Shown: positions 39,934 to 48,114 of the stretch, piece after piece | Numbering within the stretch: position 1 is the stretch's first letter | How the letters are laid out: each line of letters opens with the position of its first letter | Source of the DNA: VRUE01 sp963844395 | Lineage (GTDB): Bacteria > Actinomycetota > Thermoleophilia > Solirubrobacterales > 70-9 | NCBI GenBank assembly: GCA_963844395.1 | Contig: CAWJNX010000002.1 | Coordinates: 620,001-684,000 of the forward strand | Length of the DNA: 64,000 nucleotides | Direction: 5' to 3' | Program-made: the position numbers and the translations under genes | The notes under the pieces: generated by a model | Database searches by the model: none | The model's input: only the letters and a program-made list of their open reading frames with translations | Told to the model about the DNA's origin: nothing

Positions 39934-41129
39934 GGGTCGGCGTCCCCGCGGAGGTGAAGCCCGAGGAGTACCGGGTGGCGATCACGCCGGGCGGCGTTCG
40001 GGAGATGGTCGAGCATGGCCACGAGATGCTGGTCGAGGCCGGCGCCGGCGAGGGCAGCGCGATCTCTGACGCCGAATTTGAGTCGCAGGGCGCCCGTATC
40101 GTCCCCGCCGCAGCCGATGTCTTCGCCGAGGCAGAGATGGTCCTCAAGGTGAAGGAGCCGCAGCCGGCCGAGATCGAGATGCTGCGCCCGGGCCAGTTGC
40201 TCTTCACCTTCTTGCACCTGGCGCCCGACCCCGAGCAGACGCGCGGCCTGCGCGACTCGGGCGCCACCTGTATCGCCTACGAGACGGTCGAGGACGCCCA
40301 CGGACGCCTGCCGCTGCTGGCGCCGATGAGCGAGATCGCCGGCAAGATCGCCACCCAGGCGGGCGCCTTCATGCTGGAGAAGCCGCTCGGCGGGCGGGGC
40401 ATCCTGCTCGGCGGCGTACCCGGCGTCGCTGCGGCCAACGTGATCGTGATCGGCGGCGGCGTGGTCGGCATGAACGCCGCCACGATCGCGATCGGCATGC
40501 AGGCCGACGTCTTCGTCTTCGACAGGTCGATCGACCGCCTGCGCGAGCTGGAGGCCGTCTTCGCCGGGGGCTGCTCGACCGTTTACTCGACCACGCTGGC
40601 GATCGAGGAGATGCTGCCGCGCGCCGACCTCGTGATCGGCGCCGTCCTCGTCCACGGCGCCCGCGCCCCTTATGTAGTGCGGCGCGAGCAACTGGCGCTG
40701 ATGAAGCCGGGCGCGGTGCTGGTCGACGTCGCGATCGACCAGGGCGGCTGCTTCGAGACCTCGCGTCCGACCACGCATGGCGAGCCGACCTTCGAAATCG
40801 ACGGGATCACCCATTACTGCGTCGCCAACATGCCCGGCGCGGTGCCGATTACCTCGACTTACGCGCTGACCAACGCGACGCTGCCCTACGCGACCGCCCT
40901 CGCCGACCACGGCGTCGCCGACGCGATCCGGCGCGACCCGGGCCTGCGCCCCGGCGTCAACGTCGCCGCCGGCGCGGTAACCCACCCAGCGGTGGCCGAA
41001 GCGGTCGGCGCAAGCAGCGTGGCGGTCGAGGAGGCGCTGGAAATCTCCGCCGACGGGACGAAAACGCCAGCCGGAGTGGCGAAATCGGCCCATCGGCCCC
41101 AACAACAACCTGCGGAGGTGACTGACTGA
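39930..41129 (+). CDS. ald: Alanine dehydrogenase
   Basis: GTG 39930 overlaps the PucR stop (GTGA) and opens 399 codons. It has the Ald/PNT N-terminal start RVGVPAEVKPEEYRVAITPGGV, the pyruvate-binding Lys in VLKVKEPQPAE and the active-site histidine region FTFLHLAPD, the NAD-binding VIVIGGGVVGMNAATIA, and ITHYCVANMPGAVPITSTYAL. It converts L-alanine and NAD+ to pyruvate, ammonia and NADH, regenerating pyruvate for the adjacent transaminase. The last 25 residues or so are encoded by a decayed palindromic element (41049-41096), an unusual C-terminal extension. Confidence 0.95.
   Translation: MRVGVPAEVKPEEYRVAITPGGVREMVEHGHEMLVEAGAGEGSAISDAEFESQGARIVPAAADVFAEAEMVLKVKEPQPAEIEMLRPGQLLFTFLHLAPDPEQTRGLRDSGATCIAYETVEDAHGRLPLLAPMSEIAGKIATQAGAFMLEKPLGGRGILLGGVPGVAAANVIVIGGGVVGMNAATIAIGMQADVFVFDRSIDRLRELEAVFAGGCSTVYSTTLAIEEMLPRADLVIGAVLVHGARAPYVVRREQLALMKPGAVLVDVAIDQGGCFETSRPTTHGEPTFEIDGITHYCVANMPGAVPITSTYALTNATLPYATALADHGVADAIRRDPGLRPGVNVAAGAVTHPAVAEAVGASSVAVEEALEISADGTKTPAGVAKSAHRPQQQPAEVTD
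41049..41096. repeat. Palindromic element family E/F, decayed copy inside the ald 3' end
   Basis: Over about 50 bases it matches 62101-62150 with eight differences, including the identical centre CAGCCGGAGTGGCG. The arms no longer pair perfectly (five changes). It is read through as the C-terminal tail of alanine dehydrogenase. Confidence 0.7.
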
Positions 41130-42571
41130 TGGCTGCGGCGACGAAGACGAAGCTGAGGAACTTCATCGGCGGCAAGGCGGTCGATCCCGCCGAGGGTCAG
41201 ACCGAGGAGGTTGTGAATCCCGCCACCGGAGAGGCGATCGCCGAGGCGCCGCTTTCGACCAAGCCCGACGTCGACGCGGCGGTTGCCGCCGCCAAGGACG
41301 CCTTCGAGGGCTGGGCGGCGACGCCGCCGGGCGAACGGGCGCGGGCGCTGCTGCGGATGGCTGACCTGATCGAGGAGCGGGGCGAGGAGATCGCCGACCT
41401 CGAAGCCGCCGACGCGGGCAAGCCGCGTAGCGCCGTGGTCGAGGACGAAATCCCGGTGATGGCCGATCAGCTGCGCTTCTTCGCCGGCGCCGCCCGCTGC
41501 CTCGAGGGCCGCGCCGCTGGCGAGTACATGGAGGGCCACACCTCGTTCATCCGTCGCGAGCCGGTCGGCGTGGTCGGTCAGATCACGCCCTGGAACTACC
41601 CGCTGATGATGGCGATCTGGAAGATCGGCCCGGCGCTCGCCGCCGGCAACACGGTCGTCCTCAAGCCGGCCAAGACGACGCCGCTGACGACGCTGACCTT
41701 CGCCGAGTGGTGCGCCGAGATCCTGCCGCCGGGGGTCCTAAACGTAATCGGCGGCCACGGCGAGCCGACCGGTGCCGAGCTGGTCACCCATCCCGACGTC
41801 GAGATGGTCTGCCTGACCGGCTCGCCGCCGACCGGCAAGTGGATCGCCAAGGCCGCCGCCGATACGCTGAAGCGCGTCCACCTCGAGCTGGGCGGCAAGG
41901 CCCCGGTGATCGTCTTCGACGACGTCTCGATGGAGACCGCGCTGGAGACGATCGCGGGCACCGGCTACTACAACGCCGGCCAGGACTGCACCGCGGCGAC
42001 CCGCGTGCTCGCCTCCAAAGGCGTCTACGACGACGTCGTCAACGGCCTCGTCTCCGAAGCCAAGGGCTTGGTGCTGGGCGACACGCTCTCGGCCGAGACG
42101 ACGCTGGGGCCGCTCAACTCGCAGCGCCAGCGCGAGCGGGTCGAGGGCTTCCTCGAGCGCAAGCCCGGCAACGCCGAGGTCGTCACCGGCGGCGCCCAAC
42201 CAGACCTGCCCGGCTACTTCCTCGAGCCGGCCGTCGTCGCCGGCCTCGATCAGGAGGACGAGATGATCCAGAAGGAGATCTTCGGGCCGGTGATCACCGT
42301 GCAGCCGTTCAGCGACGAGGAGAAGGCGATCGAGTGGGCGAACGGCACCCCGTACGGCCTCGCCTCCTCGGTCTGGACCCGCGACGTCGGCCGCGCGATG
42401 CGGGTCGCCAACGCGCTGCGCTTCGGCTGCGTCTGGATCAACGACCACATCCCGCTTGTCTCCGAGATGCCCCACGGCGGCTACAAGGAATCCGGCTACG
42501 GCAAGGACCTCTCGATGTACGCCTTGGAGGACTACACGGAGATAAAGCACGTGATGGTCAACCTCGACTAA
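41129..42571 (+). CDS. Betaine-/aminobutyraldehyde-dehydrogenase-type ALDH
   Basis: A 480-residue NAD-dependent aldehyde dehydrogenase. It has VGVVGQITPWNYPLMMAIWKIGPALAAG, HLELGGKAPVIVFDDV with the general-base Glu, and the nucleophile Cys in YYNAGQDCTAATR. The NAGQDC form and the GYGKDLSMYALEDYTEIKHVM end resemble gamma-aminobutyraldehyde (PatD) and betaine-aldehyde dehydrogenases. It would oxidise the aminoaldehyde made by the upstream transaminase to GABA. ATG 41129 shares one base with the ald TGA (TGATG), so it is translationally coupled. Confidence 0.9.
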   Translation: MAAATKTKLRNFIGGKAVDPAEGQTEEVVNPATGEAIAEAPLSTKPDVDAAVAAAKDAFEGWAATPPGERARALLRMADLIEERGEEIADLEAADAGKPRSAVVEDEIPVMADQLRFFAGAARCLEGRAAGEYMEGHTSFIRREPVGVVGQITPWNYPLMMAIWKIGPALAAGNTVVLKPAKTTPLTTLTFAEWCAEILPPGVLNVIGGHGEPTGAELVTHPDVEMVCLTGSPPTGKWIAKAAADTLKRVHLELGGKAPVIVFDDVSMETALETIAGTGYYNAGQDCTAATRVLASKGVYDDVVNGLVSEAKGLVLGDTLSAETTLGPLNSQRQRERVEGFLERKPGNAEVVTGGAQPDLPGYFLEPAVVAGLDQEDEMIQKEIFGPVITVQPFSDEEKAIEWANGTPYGLASSVWTRDVGRAMRVANALRFGCVWINDHIPLVSEMPHGGYKESGYGKDLSMYALEDYTEIKHVMVNLD

Positions 42572-42598
42572 CCACCTTTCCGAATACGATTCACGGCC

Positions 42599-44353
42599 GT
42601 GAGGCGCGTTGGCAGGGGGATTGCGGTCGGCCTGGTGGCGCTCGGCGCCCTCTTCGCGCTGGGCGCGGCAGCCCCTGAGGACGACGAGCCGCGCTGTCGC
42701 GGGCGAGTGGCGCAGATCGTCGGCACCGACGGCGACGATGACATCAGGGGCACCAACGGTCGTGACGTGATCTGGGCGGGTCTCGGTGACGATGCGGTCC
42801 ACAGCGCGCTCGGCAACGACCTCGTCTGCGGCGGACCGGGCGCGGACCTGCTGCACGGCGGCCGCGGCAACGACATCGTCAACGGCGGCACCGGCGAAGA
42901 CGACCGCATCGTTGGCGATCTCGGCGACGACCACCTCTTCGGCGGGCCGGGCGACGACGACGAGGTCGCCGGCAGCCTCGGAATCGACACCGTCAACGGT
43001 GGCGCCGGCAGCCGCGATTACGTTCACGGCGACTACGGCTACGACCGAATGGACGGCGGCGCGGGGGGCGAAGACATCGCCTCCTTCGCCACCGACGTCG
43101 CCAGCCCCAAGGGGGCGGGCGTGAAGGTCTCCCTGGCCAGGCACAAAGCGCGCGGCGACGGCCACGACCGCCTCTACCGCTTCGAGTCCCTGGAGGGCTC
43201 TTCGTTCCGCGACGTGCTGACCGGCGACGGACGTGACAACACGATCGAGGGCGGCCCGGGAGACGACAGGATCTTCGGCCATGCCGGCCACAACACAATC
43301 GACGGCGGCCAAGGCACGGACGGCTGCAAGGGCGGTGCCGTCCAGTTCTCCTGCGGGCGGGAGCGCGCTCCGAACGGGACCACCTACGTTGAGATAGACA
43401 GCACGCCCGGGGGCGGCGGCGGCCTCACGATCGTCGGCGGCGACGGCGCCGACAAATTGACCGCGGTCACCTTTGATCCGAACAAGAACCGCTTCGGGAT
43501 CGCCGCAACGACCGGCATCTCGCTAGGCCCTGGCTGCGGCCGCTCGATCGAAGACAGCAAACAGGCAGTCTGCGTCGTTGAAGACGGACCGGCACGCTGG
43601 CTGACGGCGGACCTCGGCCCGGGCGACGACCTGTTGCGGGTCGAAGGCTCGCTGGTCGGTGCGGAGAACGTGCGCTTCGCCGGCGGCAGGGGCGACGACA
43701 CGATCAGGGCGGGTCCCGAGGATGACCTGCTCGAGGCCGGGCCCGGCTCGGACCGCCTCCACGGCGGTGACGGCGCCGACGGCCTGATCGGGGGCCTGCC
43801 CGGCCCGACCTTTCTCTATGGGGAAGGCGGCGGCGACCTGATCGCCGCCGGAGGGGGCTGCGCCGGCGGCGCGATCGTCGGTGGCGACGGCCGCGACGAC
43901 GCCTCCTTCGCCGAGACCCAGGCACATCCGGGCCTGCTGATCATCTCCTTCCCGCAAAACAAAGCCTGGGTCAACGAGGTCCGCGGCTGCGACCCCGTCC
44001 GCCTCGATAACTCGAACGAGGACATGGAGGGGTCCTTCGACTGGGACGTGCTGATTGGCGACAGCGGCCCGAACGCGATGCTCGGCCAGCCCGGGAGTGA
44101 CGAGTTCTACGGCAACGGCGGCGACGACATCGTCGACGCCCGCGACGGCGTCCGCGACTTCGTCATCCAGTGCGGCGCGGGAACCTACGTGCGTCCGCCA
44201 CGCAAGCCGAAAGCGAAAGGCCCTCCGCCGGAGCCGGTGCTGCGCGGCACCCCCGCCGGCCGAGCCCTGACGGACCCCTTCGATCCGTCCTCGCTCCTCT
44301 GCGCCGAGCAGGTGCACGGCGAGCCGGTCAAGGGCTTGAACAACAGCGGCTAG
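42599..44353 (+). CDS. Secreted protein with RTX-type calcium-binding repeats
   Basis: A 584-residue protein starting at GTG 42599, with a signal peptide (RGIAVGLVALGALFALGAAA). The mature part is dominated by Gly/Asp-rich nonapeptide repeats of the GGxGxDxxx type (for example GGPGADLLHGGRGNDIVNGG), in at least three clusters separated by beta-rich linkers. Repeats bind Ca2+ and fold into parallel beta-rolls. No protease, lipase or adhesin domain is recognised. Paired cysteines occur in the C-terminal half. Its signal peptide implies Sec export rather than type I secretion. Confidence 0.8.
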   Translation: MRRVGRGIAVGLVALGALFALGAAAPEDDEPRCRGRVAQIVGTDGDDDIRGTNGRDVIWAGLGDDAVHSALGNDLVCGGPGADLLHGGRGNDIVNGGTGEDDRIVGDLGDDHLFGGPGDDDEVAGSLGIDTVNGGAGSRDYVHGDYGYDRMDGGAGGEDIASFATDVASPKGAGVKVSLARHKARGDGHDRLYRFESLEGSSFRDVLTGDGRDNTIEGGPGDDRIFGHAGHNTIDGGQGTDGCKGGAVQFSCGRERAPNGTTYVEIDSTPGGGGGLTIVGGDGADKLTAVTFDPNKNRFGIAATTGISLGPGCGRSIEDSKQAVCVVEDGPARWLTADLGPGDDLLRVEGSLVGAENVRFAGGRGDDTIRAGPEDDLLEAGPGSDRLHGGDGADGLIGGLPGPTFLYGEGGGDLIAAGGGCAGGAIVGGDGRDDASFAETQAHPGLLIISFPQNKAWVNEVRGCDPVRLDNSNEDMEGSFDWDVLIGDSGPNAMLGQPGSDEFYGNGGDDIVDARDGVRDFVIQCGAGTYVRPPRKPKAKGPPPEPVLRGTPAGRALTDPFDPSSLLCAEQVHGEPVKGLNNSG

Positions 44354-44385
44354 CTTTCCGTCCACGATGGGGGAGAACCCGGAGG

Positions 44386-44428
44386 GCGTTCGTCCTTTGT
44401 ACCGGTATGCGGGACAAAGGACGAACGC
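44386..44428. repeat. Palindromic element family A, copy 2, spanning a start codon
   Basis: A perfect 15-bp stem GCGTTCGTCCTTTGT with a 13-base loop that contains the ATG of the next gene (44407). It shares the stem and loop core TATGCG with 26548-26596. Confidence 0.75.
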
Positions 44429-45324
44429 ACCACTCGCTCGCGAAGCTCGCGGGGCAGCAGCACGGCGTGGTCTCGGTGCGGCAACTGCTCGCGCTCGGCT
44501 ACACGCGCAATGCGATCGCCCGGGCGAAGGCGGCGGGACGTTTGCACCACGTCCATCGCGGCGTGTACGCCGTCGGCCACGTCAGCCTGACTTGGCATAG
44601 CCGTTGTCTCGCCGCGGTGCTGGCGTCTGGGACGGAAGCGGTCGCCAGCCATCTCTCAGCCGCCTGGATCTGGGGGCTCGTCACGAATCGAGCCGGGACA
44701 TTCGACGTCACCGCTCCGACGCGGCGGCGCAGCAAGCCGCGACATCTGCGTCTGCACTACGCACCCTTGGCCGGCGAGGACCGCGCCGTTCGAGAGCGCA
44801 TCCCAGTCACCGCCGTGCCACGTACGCTGCTGGACCTTGCGGCGATCTTGCCTTCGGCCCGCCTCGATCGCACAATCCAGCGTTCCGAAGAATGCAGTCT
44901 CTTCGACCTGCGGCCGATCGATGCCCTCCTCGCCCGCGCCAGCGGCCACCCCGGCGCCGGTCGCCTGCGCCGTGCCCTCACGCTTTACCGTCCGCCGCCC
45001 TTCAGCCGCTCCGGCTTGGAGCGCCGCTTCCTCGAGCTCGTGCGGCGCGCCGGCCTGCCGACCCCTTCTACCGGCTACAACGTCGCCGGATGCGAGCTGG
45101 ACGTCTATTGGGAGGCGGAGCGCTTCGCGGTTGAACTCGATGTCTACGAGACCCACGGCAGCCGCGCCTCCTTCGAGAGCGATCGTCTGCGTCAGGAGGA
45201 GCTCAAGCTGCAGGGAGTGGAGATGATCCGAGTGACCGGTCGTCGCCTCGATCGTGAAGCGGACCAGGTGATCGAGCGGGTCACCGTGCTCCTACACCAG
45301 CGGCGTCATCAGTTGGCCGGGTGA
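44407..45324 (+). CDS. AbiEi-antitoxin-like HTH / DUF559 (Vsr-like nuclease fold) protein
   Basis: A 305-residue protein. The N-terminus (LAKLAGQQHGVVSVRQLLALG, RNAIARAKAAGRLHHVHRGVYAVG) is the AbiEi_4 winged-helix domain named after the type IV antitoxin. The C-terminal part (SGLERRFLELVRRAGLP, CELDVYWEAERFAVELDVYETHGS, FESDRLRQEELKLQGVEMIRVT) matches DUF559 of the PD-(D/E)XK/Vsr fold with a D..E.D pattern. Such fused proteins are common orphans in actinobacteria, and no AbiEii toxin gene lies next to it. ATG 44407 lies in the loop of a stable hairpin, but its distance to the domain matches the family, so I keep it. Confidence 0.8.
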   Translation: MRDKGRTHHSLAKLAGQQHGVVSVRQLLALGYTRNAIARAKAAGRLHHVHRGVYAVGHVSLTWHSRCLAAVLASGTEAVASHLSAAWIWGLVTNRAGTFDVTAPTRRRSKPRHLRLHYAPLAGEDRAVRERIPVTAVPRTLLDLAAILPSARLDRTIQRSEECSLFDLRPIDALLARASGHPGAGRLRRALTLYRPPPFSRSGLERRFLELVRRAGLPTPSTGYNVAGCELDVYWEAERFAVELDVYETHGSRASFESDRLRQEELKLQGVEMIRVTGRRLDREADQVIERVTVLLHQRRHQLAG

Positions 45325-45428
45325 AGCGATTCACCGCTCCGACCTGTGACTCAAAGGATTCTTTCATCGACCTTGAGCTTGCATCCGTCAGGAACTGCCG
45401 GCCTGGGCGCCCTGGATAGGCTTCGGCC

Positions 45429-45627
45429 ATGCCCAGCAGCCCCAGCGAGGACGAGGCGGCGGCTATCGCCGCGGCGATCCAGCGGTTCCGTGCGGAGACG
45501 GCACCGGCGGGGGGACGGGCAGCGGCAGTCGATCGGCCCCTGGCAGCGGGCAGCCCTGATCGAGGGGGTCGGTGCGAAGGCGACGATCGAGGATCTCGAA
45601 GGCGAAGGAGGAGCTAGATGGCTGTAG
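45429..45627 (+). CDS. Small protein with a poly-G frameshift (acyl-CoA carboxylase epsilon-like?)
   Basis: The frame from ATG 45429 gives SEDEAAAIAAAIQRFRAETAPA and then breaks in a run of six G near 45508. Removing one G continues as IGPWQRAALIEGVGAKATIEDL and stops at 45625-45627. The resulting product of about 65 residues, an amphipathic helix and then a 'PW.RAAL.EG' end, resembles the small epsilon-like proteins of actinobacterial acyl-CoA carboxylases (weak recollection). Its stop overlaps the dodecin start. A homopolymer indel error is the simplest explanation. Confidence 0.5.
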
Positions 45628-45827
45628 TGAAGATCATCGAGCTGGTTGGCAGCTCGAAGACGTCAACCGACGATGCGGCGAAACAGGCGCTTGCCCAGGC
45701 CCAGGGAACGCTGCGGAACGTGCGTGCAGTGGACATCGTCTCGACTGGGATCCGGGGCGAGAACCTGGACGAGTACCGGGCCCACGTACGGGTCGCCTTC
45801 CTGGTCGAGGGCACCGAGGTCGACTAG
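45618..45827 (+). CDS. Dodecin (flavin-storage protein)
   Basis: A 69-residue protein with the dodecin fold: VVKIIELVGSSKTSTDDAAKQALAQAQ, then NVRAVDIVSTGIRGENLDEYRAHVRVAFLVEG. Dodecamers bind flavins or CoA. GAAGGAGG lies 6 bases before the ATG. The stop is directly followed by the rhodanese ATG, so they form one unit with the sulfite-reductase genes downstream. Confidence 0.9.
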   Translation: MAVVKIIELVGSSKTSTDDAAKQALAQAQGTLRNVRAVDIVSTGIRGENLDEYRAHVRVAFLVEGTEVD

Positions 45828-46229
45828 ATGGCGGACGAGGCGAAAGCGGAGGGGCCAAAGGAGGTCTCGCGCGAGGAGGCACAGAAGCTGGTCGCGGACG
45901 GCGCCCAGCTGATCGACGTGCGTGCCGACCACGAGTGGGAGGCGGGCCGAATCCCCGGCGCGAAGCACCTGTCGCTGGCCGATCTCGACGAGCGCACCGG
46001 CGAGCTCGACCCCGACCGGCCCATCGTCCTCTACTGCCGCGGTGGCACCCGCTCCTCGATGGCGACCGAGGCGCTGACGACCGCCGGCTACGACGCGGCG
46101 AAGCTCACCGAGGGCATCGTCGGCTGGGACGAAGCCGGCCTGCCGGTTGAACCCGAGGGCGGCTACGTGGCCGAGTCCGGCGAAGCCGCGGCGATCCTAC
46201 AGGCACGCAAAAAGGGCGCCGGGAGCTAA
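45828..46229 (+). CDS. Rhodanese-like sulfurtransferase
   Basis: A 133-residue single rhodanese domain. AQLIDVRADHEWEAGRIPGAKHLSL is the CH2A region, and the catalytic loop IVLYCRGGTRSSMATEAL carries Cys about residue 67 in a CRGGTR loop. It can transfer sulfane sulfur. Its position between dodecin and the siroheme sulfite reductase links it to sulfur assimilation. A 23-residue N-terminal extension is charged. Confidence 0.9.
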   Translation: MADEAKAEGPKEVSREEAQKLVADGAQLIDVRADHEWEAGRIPGAKHLSLADLDERTGELDPDRPIVLYCRGGTRSSMATEALTTAGYDAAKLTEGIVGWDEAGLPVEPEGGYVAESGEAAAILQARKKGAGS

Positions 46230-46269
46230 ATACCCTAATCCCGGTCCGGTTTTGCTATTTTCTTTGGTC

Positions 46270-48114
46270 GTGGAGGTCGTCGTCGATCAAGAGAAGCAGC
46301 AGCGCGGCAAGGGGCGCGCCGGCTCTCTGGAGAACCCGGAGACCTACGAGAACGTCCCCGGCCACGTGATCCCGATCATCGAGCGCGAGTTCGACGACTT
46401 CGACAACGAAGCCGAGCAGTTCCTCGAGGGACAGCTGGCCGAAGACCAGTTCATCGGCTTCCGCCTCAAACAGGGCGTCTACGGCCAGCGCCAGCCCGAC
46501 GTCCAGATGGTCCGCGTCAAGCTCCCCTTCGGCGGCGTCACGCCGGAGCAGATGGAGGCATTCGGCGACGTGGTCGAGAAGTGGGCCCCGCTGAACAAGG
46601 GCCACATCACGACCCGCCAGAACATCCAGATCCACCACGTGCCGCTGCGCGACATGGAGTCACTGCTGCGCGAAATCTCCGCGGTCGGCCTCTCCTCCCG
46701 AGAGGGCTGCGGCAACACGGTCCGCAACGTTACCGGCGACCCCTGGGCCGGCGTCCACCCCGACGAGGTCTTCGACCCGACCCCCTACGCCGGCGCCTAC
46801 GTCCGCTACTTCGTGCGGCATCCGACCACGCAGCTGATGCCGCGCAAGATCAAGACCGCCTTCACCGGCTCCGACGAGGACCGGGCGATCACCGGCATCC
46901 ACGACATCGCCTTCCTCAGCCGCGAACGAGACGGCGTCAAGGGCTTCGAGGTCCGCGTCGGCGGCGGCACCTCGATCATGGCCCGCGTCGCGCCGACCCT
47001 CTACGAGTTCGTCGAGGCCGACAACGGCGACTACCTCAAGGTCGCCGAGGCGGCGCTGCGGATCTTCGACCGCCAGGAGTGGCTGCGGGTCAACCGTGCC
47101 CGCGCCCGGATCAAGGTGCTGATCGACAAAATCGGCATCGACGTCTTCCGCGAGCAGGTCGAGGAGGAGCTGCAGGGCGACTGGGTCGCCGAGCGGGAAT
47201 TCGACGCCGAGCTGGTCGAGCGGCTGCGCTTCGACGACGAGGAGGAGGAGCACGCGCCGCCGCCCCCCGCCGCGCCTTCGTCCCCCAACGGCGAGCGCTC
47301 CGAGTTCGAGCGCTTCGTCCAGGGCAACGTGCAGGCGCAGCGCCAGGAGGGCTTCTCGGCGGTCGAGGTGAAGATCGACCGCGGCGACCTGACGCCGGAG
47401 CAGTTCCGCGGCCTGGCCGCGATCATGCGCGACTTCACCGGCGGCTACGCGCGCAGCACCGTGCAGCAGAACCTGGTCCTGCGCTGGGTCCGCGACGAGG
47501 CGCTCTTCGATGTCTGGCAGCGGCTCGAGGCGCTGGGCCTGGCCGAGGCCGGCGCCCGCGAGATCACCGACGTGGTCAGCTGCCCCGGCACCGACAGCTG
47601 CAAACTCGGGATCACCAGCTCGATGGGCCTCAACCGCGCCGTCAAGGAGCGGGTCGAGGCGCTGGAGATCTCCGACGAGCTGACCAAGCGCATCCACATC
47701 AAGATGAGCGGCTGCCCGAACGGCTGCAGCCAGCACCACATCGCCAACATCGGCTTCTACGGCGCCTCGCTGAAAGTGGGGGGACGGCAGATGCCCGCCT
47801 ACATCCCGCACATCGGCGGCAACTACGAGGGCGGCGAGGTGATCTTCGGCACGCGCCTGAAATCGCGACTGCCGGCGAAGCGCGTCCCCGAGGCGGTCGA
47901 GCGCTGGATCAAGCTCTACGAGGCCGAGCGCGCCGACGACGGCGAGGAGTTCAACGCCTTCGCCGAGCGGGCCGGCGCCGAGCGCTTCGAAGCGGCGATC
48001 AAGGACCTCACCCTGCCGGCCGAGTTCAGCCTCGAGACGATGCAGCAGTTCATCGACTGGAATCGCTCCAGCCCGTACAAGGTGGAGCGCGGCGAGGGGG
48101 AGTGCGCGATATGA
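46270..48114 (+). CDS. Siroheme sulfite (or nitrite) reductase
   Basis: Starting from GTG 46270 the product has 614 residues. It contains two ferredoxin-like half-domains (LKQGVYGQRQPDVQMVRVKLPFGGVT, GHITTRQNIQIHHV) and the Fe4S4-siroheme cysteines: SCPGTDSCKLGITSS and SGCPNGCSQHH. It reduces sulfite to sulfide with six electrons from ferredoxin. The sulfate-activating neighbours (cysH, sat, cysC) point to sulfite rather than nitrite. An acidic and then Pro-rich linker (DDEEEEHAPPPPAAPSS) joins the two halves. The TGA overlaps the cysH ATG (ATGA). Confidence 0.9.
   Translation: MEVVVDQEKQQRGKGRAGSLENPETYENVPGHVIPIIEREFDDFDNEAEQFLEGQLAEDQFIGFRLKQGVYGQRQPDVQMVRVKLPFGGVTPEQMEAFGDVVEKWAPLNKGHITTRQNIQIHHVPLRDMESLLREISAVGLSSREGCGNTVRNVTGDPWAGVHPDEVFDPTPYAGAYVRYFVRHPTTQLMPRKIKTAFTGSDEDRAITGIHDIAFLSRERDGVKGFEVRVGGGTSIMARVAPTLYEFVEADNGDYLKVAEAALRIFDRQEWLRVNRARARIKVLIDKIGIDVFREQVEEELQGDWVAEREFDAELVERLRFDDEEEEHAPPPPAAPSSPNGERSEFERFVQGNVQAQRQEGFSAVEVKIDRGDLTPEQFRGLAAIMRDFTGGYARSTVQQNLVLRWVRDEALFDVWQRLEALGLAEAGAREITDVVSCPGTDSCKLGITSSMGLNRAVKERVEALEISDELTKRIHIKMSGCPNGCSQHHIANIGFYGASLKVGGRQMPAYIPHIGGNYEGGEVIFGTRLKSRLPAKRVPEAVERWIKLYEAERADDGEEFNAFAERAGAERFEAAIKDLTLPAEFSLETMQQFIDWNRSSPYKVERGEGECAI

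Noticed and set aside
45320..45335. GGTGAA-GCGA-TTCACC hairpin at the end of the DUF559 gene
   Set aside because: A 6-bp stem with a GNRA loop and no U tract is too weak to call a terminator.
46230..46269. Possible SAM or other riboswitch before the sulfite reductase
   Set aside because: The gap is only about 40 bases and has no stem pattern of that size.
46581..48110. Plus-strand ORF upstream of and in frame with cysH
   Set aside because: Arg/Pro-rich shadow of the sulfite reductase; cysH itself begins at the ATGA overlap.
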